Part shown: in pieces, positions 49,101-57,078 of the stretch | How the letters are laid out: every line of letters starts with the position of its first letter | Position numbering within the stretch: position 1 is the stretch's first letter | Source of the DNA: Xenorhabdus bovienii SS-2004 | Lineage (GTDB): Bacteria > Pseudomonadota > Gammaproteobacteria > Enterobacterales > Enterobacteriaceae | Length of the DNA: 64,000 nucleotides | Direction of reading: 5' to 3' | Assembly: GCF_000027225.1 (NCBI RefSeq) | Contig: NC_013892.1 | Span: forward strand, 248,001-312,000 | Notes under the pieces: model-generated | What the model was told of the DNA's origin: nothing | The model's database searches: none | The model's input: only the letters and a program-made list of their open reading frames with translations | Position numbers and translations under genes: made by a program

Positions 49101-50737
49101 ATACCCTGCATTTTGACTATAACCGGATGGGCGCACTGACCGGCTTCCGCTTTGACCGGCACAGTCCGTTGACACTGAGCCATGACCCGCTCGGGCGTGA
49201 AACGGCGCGTGAAAGTGGTGAAGGCTTCATCCTCGCCAGCCGCTACACCGCCACCGGGATGTTAGCGCATCAGTCGGCAGGCCGGGTCACGGCGATGTTC
49301 CGTGAAACCCTGCAACAAAATGACCCCCATTTCCCGCCGCAGGCCACGGCGGTGAACCGCAGCTGGCAGTATGACCGGGCGTATAACCTCCGGGTGATTG
49401 ATGACGGCCGCTGGGGGCAGACCCGCTACCGTTATAACTCAAATAACCAGATAACCGAGACCCTGTATCAGGGGGCCCGGCCGTATGAGGAGCAGTTCCG
49501 CTATGACGCCAATGGCAACCTGAGTCAGCATATTCCGGTGGACGCGCAGGGCGCCGTGACGCAAATTACCCAGCACCAGCAGGCCGGGCGGGTTATCCGG
49601 CGCGGTGATGTCAGCTACCGCTATGATGACAGCGGGCGGCTGGTAGAAAAGACCGCACAGCGCGATGGTTTCCGGCCACAAGTGTGGCGCTACCGCTGGG
49701 ATGCACTGAACCAGCTGACCCAGTGTGAAACCCCGGACGGTTCCCGCTGGTACTATCAGTACGATGCTTTCGGGCGGCGTATCCGCAAACTCAAGGTGCA
49801 CGACGGAAAACTGGCGGCAGCCAATTTACAGCGCTGGCTGGACGGCAAGCCGGATCTGACGCCGAAACCCCGTACCATGATGGGGCAGGATTACCTGTGG
49901 AGCGGGGATCAGCTGATTGAGGAAACGCCATTGTATGCGGATGGCACGCCCGCCGAAGATCAGCGTATCCGCTGGCTGTACGAACCGGGTAAACTTACGC
50001 CGTCGGCGCGTTATGAACGGGGTAAATTGCATTACATCGTCAGCGATCATCAGGGTACGCCCCGGGAAATGCTGAACGAGGAAGGCGGGCTGGTGTGGGC
50101 ACAGCGGCTGACGACGTGGGGCAGGGCGGAGAAATCTCAGGTGCTGGCCTCCAATGATGCGGATTATCACGTTAGCTGCAACCTGCGTTTTGTGGGGCAG
50201 TACGAAGACGAGGAAAGTGGGCTATACTATAATCGTTTTCGGTATTATGACCGGGAAACTGGGCAGTACCTGACGCCGGATCCCATTGGCCTATTGGGCG
50301 GGCTGAATCCGTATGGGTATGTGCATAATCCGACGAATTTTATCGACCCGCTGGGATTAGCAGGTGAAAACTGTGGAAAACCCAAACCAAATCGACGCCA
50401 AGCCTTAAATAAAGCTAAAGATTTAGCCGGAATACCTCGTTCTCAAAAACCAGATAGACAATGGACTGTTGGAAATGATCCAAAACGAAGAGGACAAACC
50501 AATTATCAATATTCAGAAGATCTGGGTTCTCATGGTCGCTATTACGAATATAAAGATGCACATGGGCATAAAAAAGTTGTACTTGAACATACGGCTGATC
50601 CTAGAGCAACACATCCACATGCCCATGCAGGTCAAGCGAAAACAGGCGCAGACCCAAGAACGTATGACTTTAAAGAGAATAGATATCAGAAAATAACAGA
50701 CCCTAAAACGGATGATCACCATATTTATTATGAATAG
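46160..50737 (+). CDS. PAAR-Rhs T6SS toxin with C-terminal HNH/endonuclease VII-like domain (CT1)
   Basis: 1525 residues. Two membrane-helix pairs (about 64-105 and 136-180) flank a prePAAR motif PAREGDAIAH (121-130). A PAAR domain follows (about 200-265; SPDVFFEGKPVARVGDPVACSDH). Then come many YD/Rhs repeats that form the cocoon (for example YDTRGRVVSVSTPQG), the Rhs core end with DPIGLLGGLNPYGYVHNPTNFIDPLGL (self-cleavage region), and a variable tip, residues 1401-1525. The tip contains LEHTAD, HPHAHAG and a final DDHH, resembling the EHHH type of HNH/endonuclease VII toxins, hence probably a DNase. GC content falls sharply at about 50,370, where the tip begins. The Eag chaperone is upstream and the immunity gene overlaps the end. 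Confidence 0.93.
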   Translation: MSVSQNVMMGAAAAQRPSPPPATNRRPSPAQGDRRVPAPPRTEKSTSDKTLEFLQSETFENATLATSGTFAVATGAAVPFAVGLAAGAAGAAAGAYVGDKIGHAIAAGMGMSTVATEGENPAREGDAIAHQNKNAGLWGALGGILLGAVAAIAVAALVIATGGAALVVVAAAAAAGGFVGGACAGIGAAIGQYGSNTGTIVAGSPDVFFEGKPVARVGDPVACSDHPPGVIAEGAKTVFANGQGIARLGHRTTCDANINSAAGSISITQATDGKYPIMEESNKGLQWAVVIAGLLPLPRNKKGVTKSDKPKESTQKNSKKPKEEDCCGDPVDMATGDFLQQWPLLSLPGTLPLSLTRTYRSTADFAGLFGAKWADDWSQHLVLDGEATRFTDADGVVYTFHTPEEKVFSVNLHAGHYLLFGELRGSLHLFDRQTQLTLSFEQRDGKRRLLSAISDRYDNRITFHYDDLNDEGIPQLAQVTHSDGYRLLLDYHQHRLVTVEYLTDELRQRLVTCQYDEQGYLSECATFQHSHLWHEYDTHGHMTRWHDADATDVSMGYDTRGRVVSVSTPQGYWQDRFLYDEVNRVTTYRDAEGGCTRYWYNGDGQITRKLDPLERETVLEWDLSHKLSETDPLGRKTTFEYSPYGELTQLTLPAGEVFIYDYDEYGQLVQATLPAGKSWGFHYSEQGALDAVTDPQGRREEYRYNLHGELLRRVLPDGTQWRYEYEQHRLHQVLQPNGYTTRYDQDGLGRLRGVTDALGQQTRYQHSAFHASPAGSVTEIELPDGVKQHIDYDSERRVTAVTDGEGNTTRYAYGAFDLLTRMTRPDGTTLHFEYDRLIRLNRVTMATGETYRYERDLAGQIIRETDFTGRTVEYIYDRAGRRTLTRYPNGQLIRFCYTAEDLLSRQEHWLAGASSCELQVATEYTYDVHRRLTRAVSPDAVVEFDYDEAGNLTGERLNGREISREWNELTGLPAVETLDGHTLHFDYNRMGALTGFRFDRHSPLTLSHDPLGRETARESGEGFILASRYTATGMLAHQSAGRVTAMFRETLQQNDPHFPPQATAVNRSWQYDRAYNLRVIDDGRWGQTRYRYNSNNQITETLYQGARPYEEQFRYDANGNLSQHIPVDAQGAVTQITQHQQAGRVIRRGDVSYRYDDSGRLVEKTAQRDGFRPQVWRYRWDALNQLTQCETPDGSRWYYQYDAFGRRIRKLKVHDGKLAAANLQRWLDGKPDLTPKPRTMMGQDYLWSGDQLIEETPLYADGTPAEDQRIRWLYEPGKLTPSARYERGKLHYIVSDHQGTPREMLNEEGGLVWAQRLTTWGRAEKSQVLASNDADYHVSCNLRFVGQYEDEESGLYYNRFRYYDRETGQYLTPDPIGLLGGLNPYGYVHNPTNFIDPLGLAGENCGKPKPNRRQALNKAKDLAGIPRSQKPDRQWTVGNDPKRRGQTNYQYSEDLGSHGRYYEYKDAHGHKKVVLEHTADPRATHPHAHAGQAKTGADPRTYDFKENRYQKITDPKTDDHHIYYE

Positions 50738-51164
50738 TAAATTAGAAGAAAAAATGCTCTTGGCAAGAGCAAAGAGGTATATCAATAACATTCAAGGGAT
50801 TGAAAAGATATCTATATCTTTAAGTAATAATGATAAGGAATTTCAGTGGCATAAAGAGATAATCAATAGTATTTTAAAAGGAAAAGAAATACCTGAATGC
50901 AAGCTAGAACTTCCTGTATCTGAGGAGGATATTTACTCATATCTGCAATCTAAAATACATATTGGTGAATGTAATAGTTACTACATGTTTTTTGAAGGAA
51001 TGGTAAAGTTTTCTTTCAATATTATTGATTTAAAGAGATTTTTATCTAGCTGCTATGCATTAAAGAAAACTTTTGATTTGTATGTTTTATTACTAAATCC
51101 AATGAAAGTTATTGCAATAAGTGAAGAAGAATACGAGTTAAGTTTTTACAATAAGACTATGTAA
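50730..51164 (+). CDS. Probable immunity protein for Rhs tip CT1
   Basis: 144 residues from ATG 50730, which overlaps the toxin stop codon (50735-50737). An in-frame ATG at 50712 is also possible but would lie wholly inside the toxin. It is small, AT-rich, cytoplasmic (no signal peptide), and of no family I recognise. Immunity function is inferred from position only. The shared terminator follows. Confidence 0.7.
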   Translation: MNSKLEEKMLLARAKRYINNIQGIEKISISLSNNDKEFQWHKEIINSILKGKEIPECKLELPVSEEDIYSYLQSKIHIGECNSYYMFFEGMVKFSFNIIDLKRFLSSCYALKKTFDLYVLLLNPMKVIAISEEEYELSFYNKTM

Positions 51165-51177
51165 ATATCATGAAATC

Positions 51178-51215
51178 AGCCGGAAGATCCCCGTGATCTT
51201 CCGACTTTCTTTTTT
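51178..51215 (+). terminator. Module terminator T1
   Basis: CGGAAGATC (51181-51189) and GATCTTCCG (51195-51203) make a 9-bp stem followed by CTTTCTTTTTT. It is the first of five related copies, each placed at the end of an immunity or cargo gene. Confidence 0.85.
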
Positions 51216-51235
51216 AAGAGCAGCTCATTCCCTGC

Positions 51236-51424
51236 CCTTAGTTGCTTTTGTCGTCGCCAAGACCCGTACCCGCCGTGACCACATGAAATATCTCACCTTG
51301 ATCCAGAGTATCGCGCTGTTGCACCAATACCAGCGGGAAATCAAAACGGCAGAACATCGCGGCAAGACACTGGAATATATCGAAGTGACCAAAGACGATA
51401 TCCGGCTCGCCGTAAGCGTCAACT
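51236..51424 (+). pseudogene. Gene fragment cut by IS66 (unrecognised, possibly mobile-element protein)
   Basis: An open frame encodes [33 protein letters not shown] and [14 protein letters not shown] with strong coding character and then runs into the IS66 end. I have seen similar strings in proteins of mobile elements, possibly primase-like, but cannot name the family with confidence. It has no start of its own and no 3' end, so it is a remnant trapped between T1 and IS66. Confidence 0.5.
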
Positions 51425-51440
51425 GTAAGCGTCAACTAAA

Positions 51441-52176
51441 CTACACCTTGCTTATCACTTTTTTCCAGGGCAGTAGTTTTTCCAGATCCGGGGTGGGTTG
51501 GCATAACTCATCCAGGCAAGTCATGACATAATCGAAAGGGATCAATCCATTGGCTTTGGCCGTTTCAATGACGCTGTAGAGGATCGCACTGGCTTGTGCA
51601 CCGCGCGAGGTATGGCTGAACAGCCACGCCTTTCGCCCGATGACAAACGGTTTGATCGCCCTTTCGGCCCGGTTATTGTCGATTGACAAGCGGCCATCCT
51701 CACGATAGCGGATCAGTTTTGCCCATTGATTGCTCAGATAAGTGACGGCCTCACCCAGCTTGCTTTTGGGGATCACCTGGGATCGGGTTTTAACCAGCCA
51801 GGCCGATAACTTATCCCAGATAGGAAGCGCTTTTTCCTGGCGGATCCGGTATTTTTCTGCCGGGCTTAACCCCTTGACCTGATGCTCGACCCGGTACAGT
51901 GACTGGATCAGGCTCAGCGCGATATCGGCTTTGCCCGTTTTGTTTTTTCCCTGCGCCTGCTTCGCTTCCATAAATTTACGGCGGGCATGGGCCATGCAAC
52001 CGACCAGCCGGGCACCGGTCTGCTCATAGCCTTGATAGCCATCCACCTGCAGATAACCTTGAAAACCGGCGAGATAGTCAGCAGCGCAGGTGCCTGAACG
52101 GCTGGCCTGGTGGTCATACAGCACAATATTCGGTGTGAGCGCCGCCGGTTCGGGGGTATCAGTGCCCACACAATAG
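51441..52176 (-). pseudogene. tnpC: IS66 transposase TnpC, 3' part
   Basis: This is the C-terminal half of the DDE transposase: VDGYQGYEQTGARLVGCMAHARRKFMEAKQAQG and the catalytic-glutamate region DNNRAERAIKPFVIGRKAWLFSHT. It continues directly from the 5' part once IS1 and one copy of the target repeat are removed (WVYC joined to VGTDTPEP). Confidence 0.88.
52169..52176. repeat. 8-bp target duplication of IS1 (left copy)
   Basis: CACAATAG at 52169-52176 is repeated exactly at 52959-52966 on the other side of IS1. Confidence 0.9.
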
Positions 52177-52205
52177 GGTCATGTATTAAATGATTAGATT
52201 AGGTA

Positions 52206-52640
52206 TTAAAAATAATGTTCACGTTCAATAAAGGTTCCTATCACTTTATCGTGCATTTCTTCCGATTTTGAATACCCAATGGTTTTTCTATTCAGCCTTT
52301 TGATTCGGGTACGATGCGTTAAATTCGTTCTCTCTATACGCTGAGTAAACGCCTTTCCAGTCAAGTGCTCTTCCTCGGGAAGTGGGTCATAAACAACATA
52401 GTCATCCGTGCAGTAAAACCGAATAGTAAAGGAAGATAAGAGGGTAAGCAGCTTGTCTAACGTTTTTCGACTGCGATCGCCAAAAACATGAGCCACTATT
52501 CGCTTCAGGCGGGGTTCCCAAGCATACCAAAGCCAGCGTTGGTTTTTCTTATTGCCGACAAACGACCATTGCTCGTCGATTTCACAGACAATCTGGATGC
52601 CACATTCCGCAAGGGGAAGTGTCGTTACGTTTCGGGGTCT
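52206..52640 (-). CDS. insB: IS1 InsB (DDE transposase part, made as InsAB' by frameshift)
   Basis: The frame runs upstream of the only internal ATG and contains VCEIDEQWSFVGNKKNQRWLWYAWEPRLK, IVAHVFGDRSRKTLDKLL and the C-terminal QRIERTNLTHRTRIKRLNRKTIGYSKSEEMHDKVIG. It is in the -1 frame relative to InsA; a TTAAAAACC stretch near the InsA end is the probable slip site. No good independent start exists, which fits frameshift expression. Confidence 0.85.
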   Translation of the reverse strand, partial: RPRNVTTLPLAECGIQIVCEIDEQWSFVGNKKNQRWLWYAWEPRLKRIVAHVFGDRSRKTLDKLLTLLSSFTIRFYCTDDYVVYDPLPEEEHLTGKAFTQRIERTNLTHRTRIKRLNRKTIGYSKSEEMHDKVIGTFIEREHYF

Positions 52641-52900
52641 GAGGTTTTTAATGTTTTCATGACGGTGGCGGTGGCGACTTTCAGGATCCGAGCGGTGTCA
52701 CGAATTCCCCCGTTATTCATCGCGATATCGACAATCTGTTCTTTAACGCCGGGTTTGCAGGCCTGATAGGTATACGCCAACTGAAAGACCTTACAGCAGC
52801 TATAACAGCGATAACGAGGATGTCCGCCATTTCCTTTCCCATGTCCTTTGACCTGTTCTGATTTGTGGCAATAACGGCAATAGACATCAACTTTGGCCAT
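52625..52900 (-). CDS. insA: IS1 InsA (regulator, N-terminal part of transposase)
   Basis: 91 residues: an N-terminal zinc finger (CRYCHKSEQ and CYSCCKVF) and a helix-turn-helix (GIRDTARILKVATATVMKTLK). Alone it represses IS1; fused by frameshift to InsB it is the transposase. Confidence 0.93.
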   Translation of the reverse strand: MAKVDVYCRYCHKSEQVKGHGKGNGGHPRYRCYSCCKVFQLAYTYQACKPGVKEQIVDIAMNNGGIRDTARILKVATATVMKTLKTSDPET

Positions 52901-52966
52901 ACTTCATCCTTAAAAAGCCGGAAGCATATCACAGCAACTAACCATTTAATACATGACCCACAATAG

Positions 52967-53736
52967 ACCCACATGTAATGGGTCGTTTTTTCAGACGTCA
53001 CCACCTTCACCGGGGTTTCATCCGCATGGAGAACCGGTTGTTGCAACAGCATTTCCCTGAACCTGGCCACCAACGGCGTAAACAACTGCGCGGATTTTAA
53101 TATCCAGTCACTCTGGGTCTGGCGGCTGAGGTCAATGCCATACTGTTTGAACACACTTTCCTGACGGTACAGCGGTAACCCATACTGATATTTATTGGTG
53201 ATAAGCTGGCTGAGCAGGCTGCTGGTCGCCATGCCTTTCTTGATGGGCATCGCTGGCAAGGAGGCTTGTTTGACAGGCGTCTGAATGCCGGATTTTTCAC
53301 ATTCACGGCAGGCGTATTTGGGGCGGACATGCTCAACCACCCTGATTTGAGCGGGAATGAACAACAGTTTTTCACTGCGATCTGCCCCCATCTGATGCAA
53401 CCTGCCGCCACAGCACACACACTGTTTTTCTTCCTCGGCGATATCATGGAACACGGTTTCGCGCGGTAAATCTTTGGGCAGGGGGTTGCGTGTCGGCTTA
53501 CGGCGGGGAGGTATGAGGGTTTCCTGTGCGGCGGCCGTTTCAGCCGGCAGCGCAATTTCTTCCGCTTCGTTAAACAACTCCCCCTGGCCGGGGAACGCTT
53601 CCGAGGAAGCCCCAAACCGTTTTTGTTGGGCTAAACGGAACTGCTCTTCCAAAAAGGCCAGCCGCTGCGACTGCTTAATCAGCAGCCGTTTCAGTTCAGC
53701 GGGGTCATTGGGCAGGGCATCAATATCAATTTTCAT
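52967..53736 (-). pseudogene. tnpC: IS66 transposase TnpC, 5' part
   Basis: It starts at ATG 53736 (MKIDIDALPNDPAELKRLL). It includes the N-terminal coiled coil, the zinc-binding CVCCGGRLHQMG and CRECEK cysteines, and the first catalytic aspartate in HADETPVKV. It is cut at WVYC by IS1, so this copy of IS66 cannot transpose by itself. Confidence 0.9.
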
Positions 53737-53806
53737 GGGGACATTTTATGCCATCCCCGGCGAAAAAGCGTAATTAATGCCCGTTGGTTTGATGATCATC
53801 AAGGGA

Positions 53807-54160
53807 TCAGGCGACATGGCAATCCTGTACGGAGAAGGGCTGGTGCCCGATGACATCATAACCCGATAACAACCCGTGCAGTTGCTGCTCTGTCAGGGTC
53901 AGGGAGGCACTGTTGACGGCGGTGGGCCATTTGAATTTCGCGTTCTCCAGCCGTTTGTACCAGAGCGCAAACCCGGTTTTATCCCAGTAGAGGATTTTGA
54001 GTTTATCCCGCTTCTTGTTGCAAAAGAGGAATAACGCGGTTTGCGTCGGAGACAGTTGCATTTCCAGCTCCACCCAGACCGCCAGCCCGTTGATGGATTT
54101 TCGGAAGTCGATAAATGAGCGGCACAAATACACCTCCGGCACATCCACAAACATTTTCAT
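53807..54160 (-). CDS. tnpB: IS66 accessory protein TnpB
   Basis: 117 residues: VYLCRSFIDFRKSINGLAVWVE, LFLFCNKKRDKLKILYWDKTGFALWYKRLE, typical of IS66 Orf2. It is required with TnpA for IS66 transposition; its mechanism is unclear. The start overlaps the tnpA stop. Confidence 0.93.
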   Translation of the reverse strand: MKMFVDVPEVYLCRSFIDFRKSINGLAVWVELEMQLSPTQTALFLFCNKKRDKLKILYWDKTGFALWYKRLENAKFKWPTAVNSASLTLTEQQLHGLLSGYDVIGHQPFSVQDCHVA

Positions 54161-54486
54161 GCGGCGAGCCCCCGAATAATCGCAATGATAACATGCTTAT
54201 CCGTGCCGGCAGGAAAACGCAGTGTGCCATGTGGTGTCTCAAATAAGATGGGGAGTATGCTGGATGAGGCGGATTTTTTCTGAGCGGTGCTGACTTTAAT
54301 AAAAGCAGACGGTGAAGCCAGCCCAGACGGCTTTTCTGGTGGATGGGAGGTGCGTTGGCGGTGGTGATAGAACCGGGTTGTCGACACACCGATTTTTTGG
54401 CAAAACTGCGGGACAGTCAGTTCGGATTTTTTCTGCTGTTCAAACAGGTCCCGCCACTCGGCTTGAGTAAACCTGGATTGGCTCAT
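54157..54486 (-). CDS. tnpA: IS66 accessory protein TnpA
   Basis: 109 residues from ATG 54486: MSQSRFTQAEWRDLFEQQKKSELTVPQFCQKIGVSTTRFYHHRQ, a helix-turn-helix of the IS66 Orf1 type. An upstream in-frame ATG at about 54501 would add five residues. Confidence 0.88.
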   Translation of the reverse strand: MSQSRFTQAEWRDLFEQQKKSELTVPQFCQKIGVSTTRFYHHRQRTSHPPEKPSGLASPSAFIKVSTAQKKSASSSILPILFETPHGTLRFPAGTDKHVIIAIIRGLAA

Positions 54487-54571
54487 GTGAGTTTTTTCCA
54501 TCATCAGAATAGGTGAAACTATTTTAATCAATGGATTTATCCTGGCTAGGTGGGGTTCCCCGTACGCTTAC

Positions 54572-54795
54572 TTAGGAACTTAGTCACCCTTCAACAACGA
54601 CCTGCTAATACTCCTTTCATGAGTGGAATCGAGGGTCGAATAAGAAAAGCCTTAGAACAAGGACAAGTTGTCGAAATGAGTTCTGTTCCTATTTATAAGG
54701 ACCCTTCCAGAATACCAGCTGGTATTACAATGAAGGCTGAAGGTTCGGGCGGATTCTATGAGTATGTAACTGTTCTTAACCCTCCAGGAATGTAA
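54572..54795 (+). pseudogene. 3' stump of an Rhs toxin tip, DNA/RNA non-specific endonuclease type
   Basis: Directly at the IS66 end an open frame encodes RNLVTLQQRPANTPFMSGIE, then RIRKALEQGQVVEMSSVPIY and a glycine-rich strand ending NPPGM. This resembles the C-terminal part of NucA/YeeF-type non-specific endonuclease toxins, by recollection of the family. The catalytic HNH-bearing front half and the Rhs core are missing, removed by the IS66 event. It lies three bases before an intact immunity gene. Confidence 0.65.
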
Positions 54796-54798
54796 ATA

Positions 54799-55326
54799 AT
54801 GAGTATCGAGAGTTTAAATAATATATTGCCCTTACCTATCCATCCAAATGAAAATGGTCAGAACAGAAAATGGTCGTTGATAGATGAGCGGCACGCTTTT
54901 CCTAAAGATTATATTGATTTTATCACTCAATATGGCACGGGCAGAATTGCCGATTTTATCACTATATTTAACCCATTTAGCGAAGATGATGATCTGAATT
55001 TTTTCAGGCAGAAGGAATGGATTATTGAGGATTTTAATTCTCTTGTTGAATCTGATCCGGATTACTATCCGTTTATTCTTTATCCTAAAAAAGATGGATT
55101 GCTTCCCATAGGCGTTACTGATAACGGTGACTATATCTTTTGGGTTGTATCATCAGATGACAGTGAATTATGGAAGGTAGCCATTATTGCTGCAAGGGCA
55201 CCAGAAGTTGAATATAGACAAGAAAACTTCACTGATTTTTTAGAAGGTGTTTTATCCAGAAAGATCAAGTGCATGTCATTTCCTGACGGTTTTCCACCTA
55301 ACAGTATAGAATTTGACAGAATTTAA
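54799..55326 (+). CDS. SMI1/KNR4 (SUKH) family immunity protein
   Basis: 175 residues. LPKDYIDFITQYGTG-type sequence (AFPKDYIDFITQYGTGRI), LDDDLNFF and YYPFILYPKKDGLLPIGVTDNGDYIFWVV are the SUKH pattern. SUKH proteins neutralise nuclease toxins of polymorphic systems, so the neighbouring nuclease stump fits. It remains intact although its toxin is broken, and may protect against sister strains that still have the toxin. Confidence 0.85.
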   Translation: MSIESLNNILPLPIHPNENGQNRKWSLIDERHAFPKDYIDFITQYGTGRIADFITIFNPFSEDDDLNFFRQKEWIIEDFNSLVESDPDYYPFILYPKKDGLLPIGVTDNGDYIFWVVSSDDSELWKVAIIAARAPEVEYRQENFTDFLEGVLSRKIKCMSFPDGFPPNSIEFDRI

Positions 55327-55331
55327 AGAAT

Positions 55332-55370
55332 AAGCCGGAAAGATCCCTGTGATCTTCCGGCTTTATTTTT
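55332..55370 (+). terminator. Module terminator T2
   Basis: AAGCCGGAAAGATC and GATCTTCCGGCTT form a 13-bp stem with one bulged A, followed by a T-rich run. The Rhs homology starts immediately after it (GGACGCGCAAGG). Confidence 0.9.
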
Positions 55371-56467
55371 TGGACGCGCAAGGTGCCGTGACGCGAATGA
55401 CCCAGAGCCAGCAGGCCGGGCGGGTTATCCGGCGCGGTGATGTCAGCTACCGCTATGATGACAGCGGGCGGCTAGTAGAAAAGACCGTACAGCGCGATGG
55501 TTTCCGGCCACAAGTGTGGCGCTACCGCTGGGATGCACTGAACCAGCTGACCCAGTGTGAAACTCCGGACGGTTCCCGCTGGTACTATCAGTACGATGCT
55601 TTCGGGCGGCGTATCCGCAAACTCAAGGTGCACGACGGAAAACTGGCGGCAGCCAATTTACAGCGCTGGCTGGACGGCAAGCCGGATCTGACGCCGAAAC
55701 CCCGTACCATGATGGGGCAGGATTACCTGTGGAGCGGGGATCAGCTGATTGAGGAAACGCCATTGTATGCGGATGGCACGCCCGCCGAAGATCAGCGTAT
55801 CCGCTGGCTGTACGAACCGGGTAAACTTACGCCGTCGGCGCGTTATGAACGGGGTAAATTGCATTACATCGTCAGCGATCATCAGGGTACGCCCCGGGAA
55901 ATGCTGAACGAGGAAGGCGGGCTGGTGTGGGCACAGCGGCTGACGACGTGGGGGAAAGCAGAGAAGTCGCAGGTCATTGCCTCAAATGACCCGGATTATC
56001 ATGTGGGGTGCCATTTCAGGTTTATGGGGCAGTACGAAGACGAAGAAAGTGGGTTATACTACAATCGTTTTCGGTATTATGACCGGGAAACTGGGCAGTA
56101 CCTGACGCCGGATCCCATTGGCCTATTGGGCGGGCTGAATCCGTATGGGTATGTTGATAATCCGGTCAATTTTATTGACCCCTTTGGGCTGGCAAAATGT
56201 CACTTAGACAATCCGAAGAAAAAAGTAAATAGTGCAGATGTAGGAGATTTTGTTAGAACACCAACCTCTCACCCAGATGATTTTACCAAAATAAAAGGTG
56301 GTAATTATAAGAATAAGAATACAAATGAGATATGGAGTAAAAGTAATACTACACATAGCGATAAAGAGGGTGAGTGGAAAGTTGGTATTGGAAAAGCAGA
56401 ACCTAAACCAAGACATAAAATAACTATAGGTATGAGTGATGGAAAAATCATTAAAATTGATAAATAA
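55371..56467 (+). pseudogene. Orphan Rhs tip with toxin domain CT2
   Basis: The open frame has no PAAR, no early Rhs repeats and no plausible start; the first ATG (55349) lies inside the terminator. From 55371 it repeats the last roughly 820 bases of the main rhs gene almost exactly up to DPIGLLGGLNPYGYV and then has a different tip of about 90 residues (KCHLDNPKKKVNSADVGDFV, DDFTKIKGGNYKNKN, GEWKVGIG, MSDGKIIKIDK). The tip's pattern is like small RNase toxins of polymorphic systems (Ntox21-like), low confidence. It is a silent cassette that could be expressed by recombining with the main gene. Confidence 0.8.
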
Positions 56468-57026
56468 TAATTTTTCACTAAGTGAATTTAATTTTAGTGG
56501 ATTCAGTTCATCTGTAAATTGGGTTGGTTTTTTCGAAAGAAAACATGATTTCTCTTATCACCTTATTGATGAATCCATTGAGTTATTTTCTGATTTCTTT
56601 GAAGGAAAACATGCTAGTCCGACAATCATTACTGCCCTTTCGTTTGACGATGATAAAGAAGATGACATAGAGACAATTGCGAGATATCAAGAAATTTACC
56701 ATAGCGTCAAAGAAAAAAACTTATTACTTCCGATGACAGAAAGCTATGAAAATTATTTGTATGGAGAAACATTATTACCAGCACATTCATTAAGTTTTAG
56801 TTTTACAAAAAATGATTTTATCGATCTTTCAAAACTTATTATGTGTCATGCGGGGGTAATAGGTCAGGTTTGTTTTTACATAAACCCTGCCCTCAATATA
56901 GGTGTTTATCCTCATGAAGATACTGGCTTTGGTTGCATCGCACTCAATGGAGAAAAGAATACATGCATTGATTTTTTAACTTATTGTAAAAAAAATGAAA
57001 ATTTCAATGTTGTTATAGATAATTAA
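56439..57026 (+). CDS. Probable immunity protein for CT2
   Basis: 195 residues from ATG 56439, overlapping the CT2 end by 29 bases. It is acidic, has no signal peptide, contains ASPTIITALSFDDDKEDD and a central PMTESYENYLYGETLLPAH; I recognise no family. The immunity role is inferred from its position and from the terminator that follows. Confidence 0.65.
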   Translation: MEKSLKLINNNFSLSEFNFSGFSSSVNWVGFFERKHDFSYHLIDESIELFSDFFEGKHASPTIITALSFDDDKEDDIETIARYQEIYHSVKEKNLLLPMTESYENYLYGETLLPAHSLSFSFTKNDFIDLSKLIMCHAGVIGQVCFYINPALNIGVYPHEDTGFGCIALNGEKNTCIDFLTYCKKNENFNVVIDN

Positions 57027-57038
57027 CTCAGAAAATAT

Positions 57039-57078
57039 AAGCCGGAAAGATCCCTGTGATCTTCCGGCTTTATTTTTT
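57039..57078 (+). terminator. Module terminator T3
   Basis: Same hairpin as T2 (AAGCCGGAAAGATC / GATCTTCCGGCTT, then TTATTTTTT), again directly followed by GGACGCGCAAGG and Rhs homology. Confidence 0.9.

Larger units (their letters stand above)
52177..52958 (-). mobile_element. IS1-family element, intact, inserted in tnpC
   Basis: 782 bases. The ends are inverted repeats beginning GGTCATGTATTAAATG, with 8-bp CACAATAG duplications outside. It encodes InsA and InsB overlapping in different frames, the standard IS1 layout that needs -1 frameshifting for the InsAB' transposase. Confidence 0.93.
51425..54571 (-). mobile_element. IS66-family element, interrupted by IS1
   Basis: The ends begin GTAAGCGT on both sides (left 51425 onward; right end complement of 54571 back), with imperfect matches continuing for about 23 bases; IS66 elements characteristically start GTAA. 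The three genes tnpA, tnpB and tnpC are present in the usual order on the minus strand. No 8-bp target duplication matches across the ends, so flanking DNA has been rearranged. A 13-base string GTAAGCGTCAACT is repeated in tandem at the left end (51412-51424 and 51425-51437). Confidence 0.85.
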
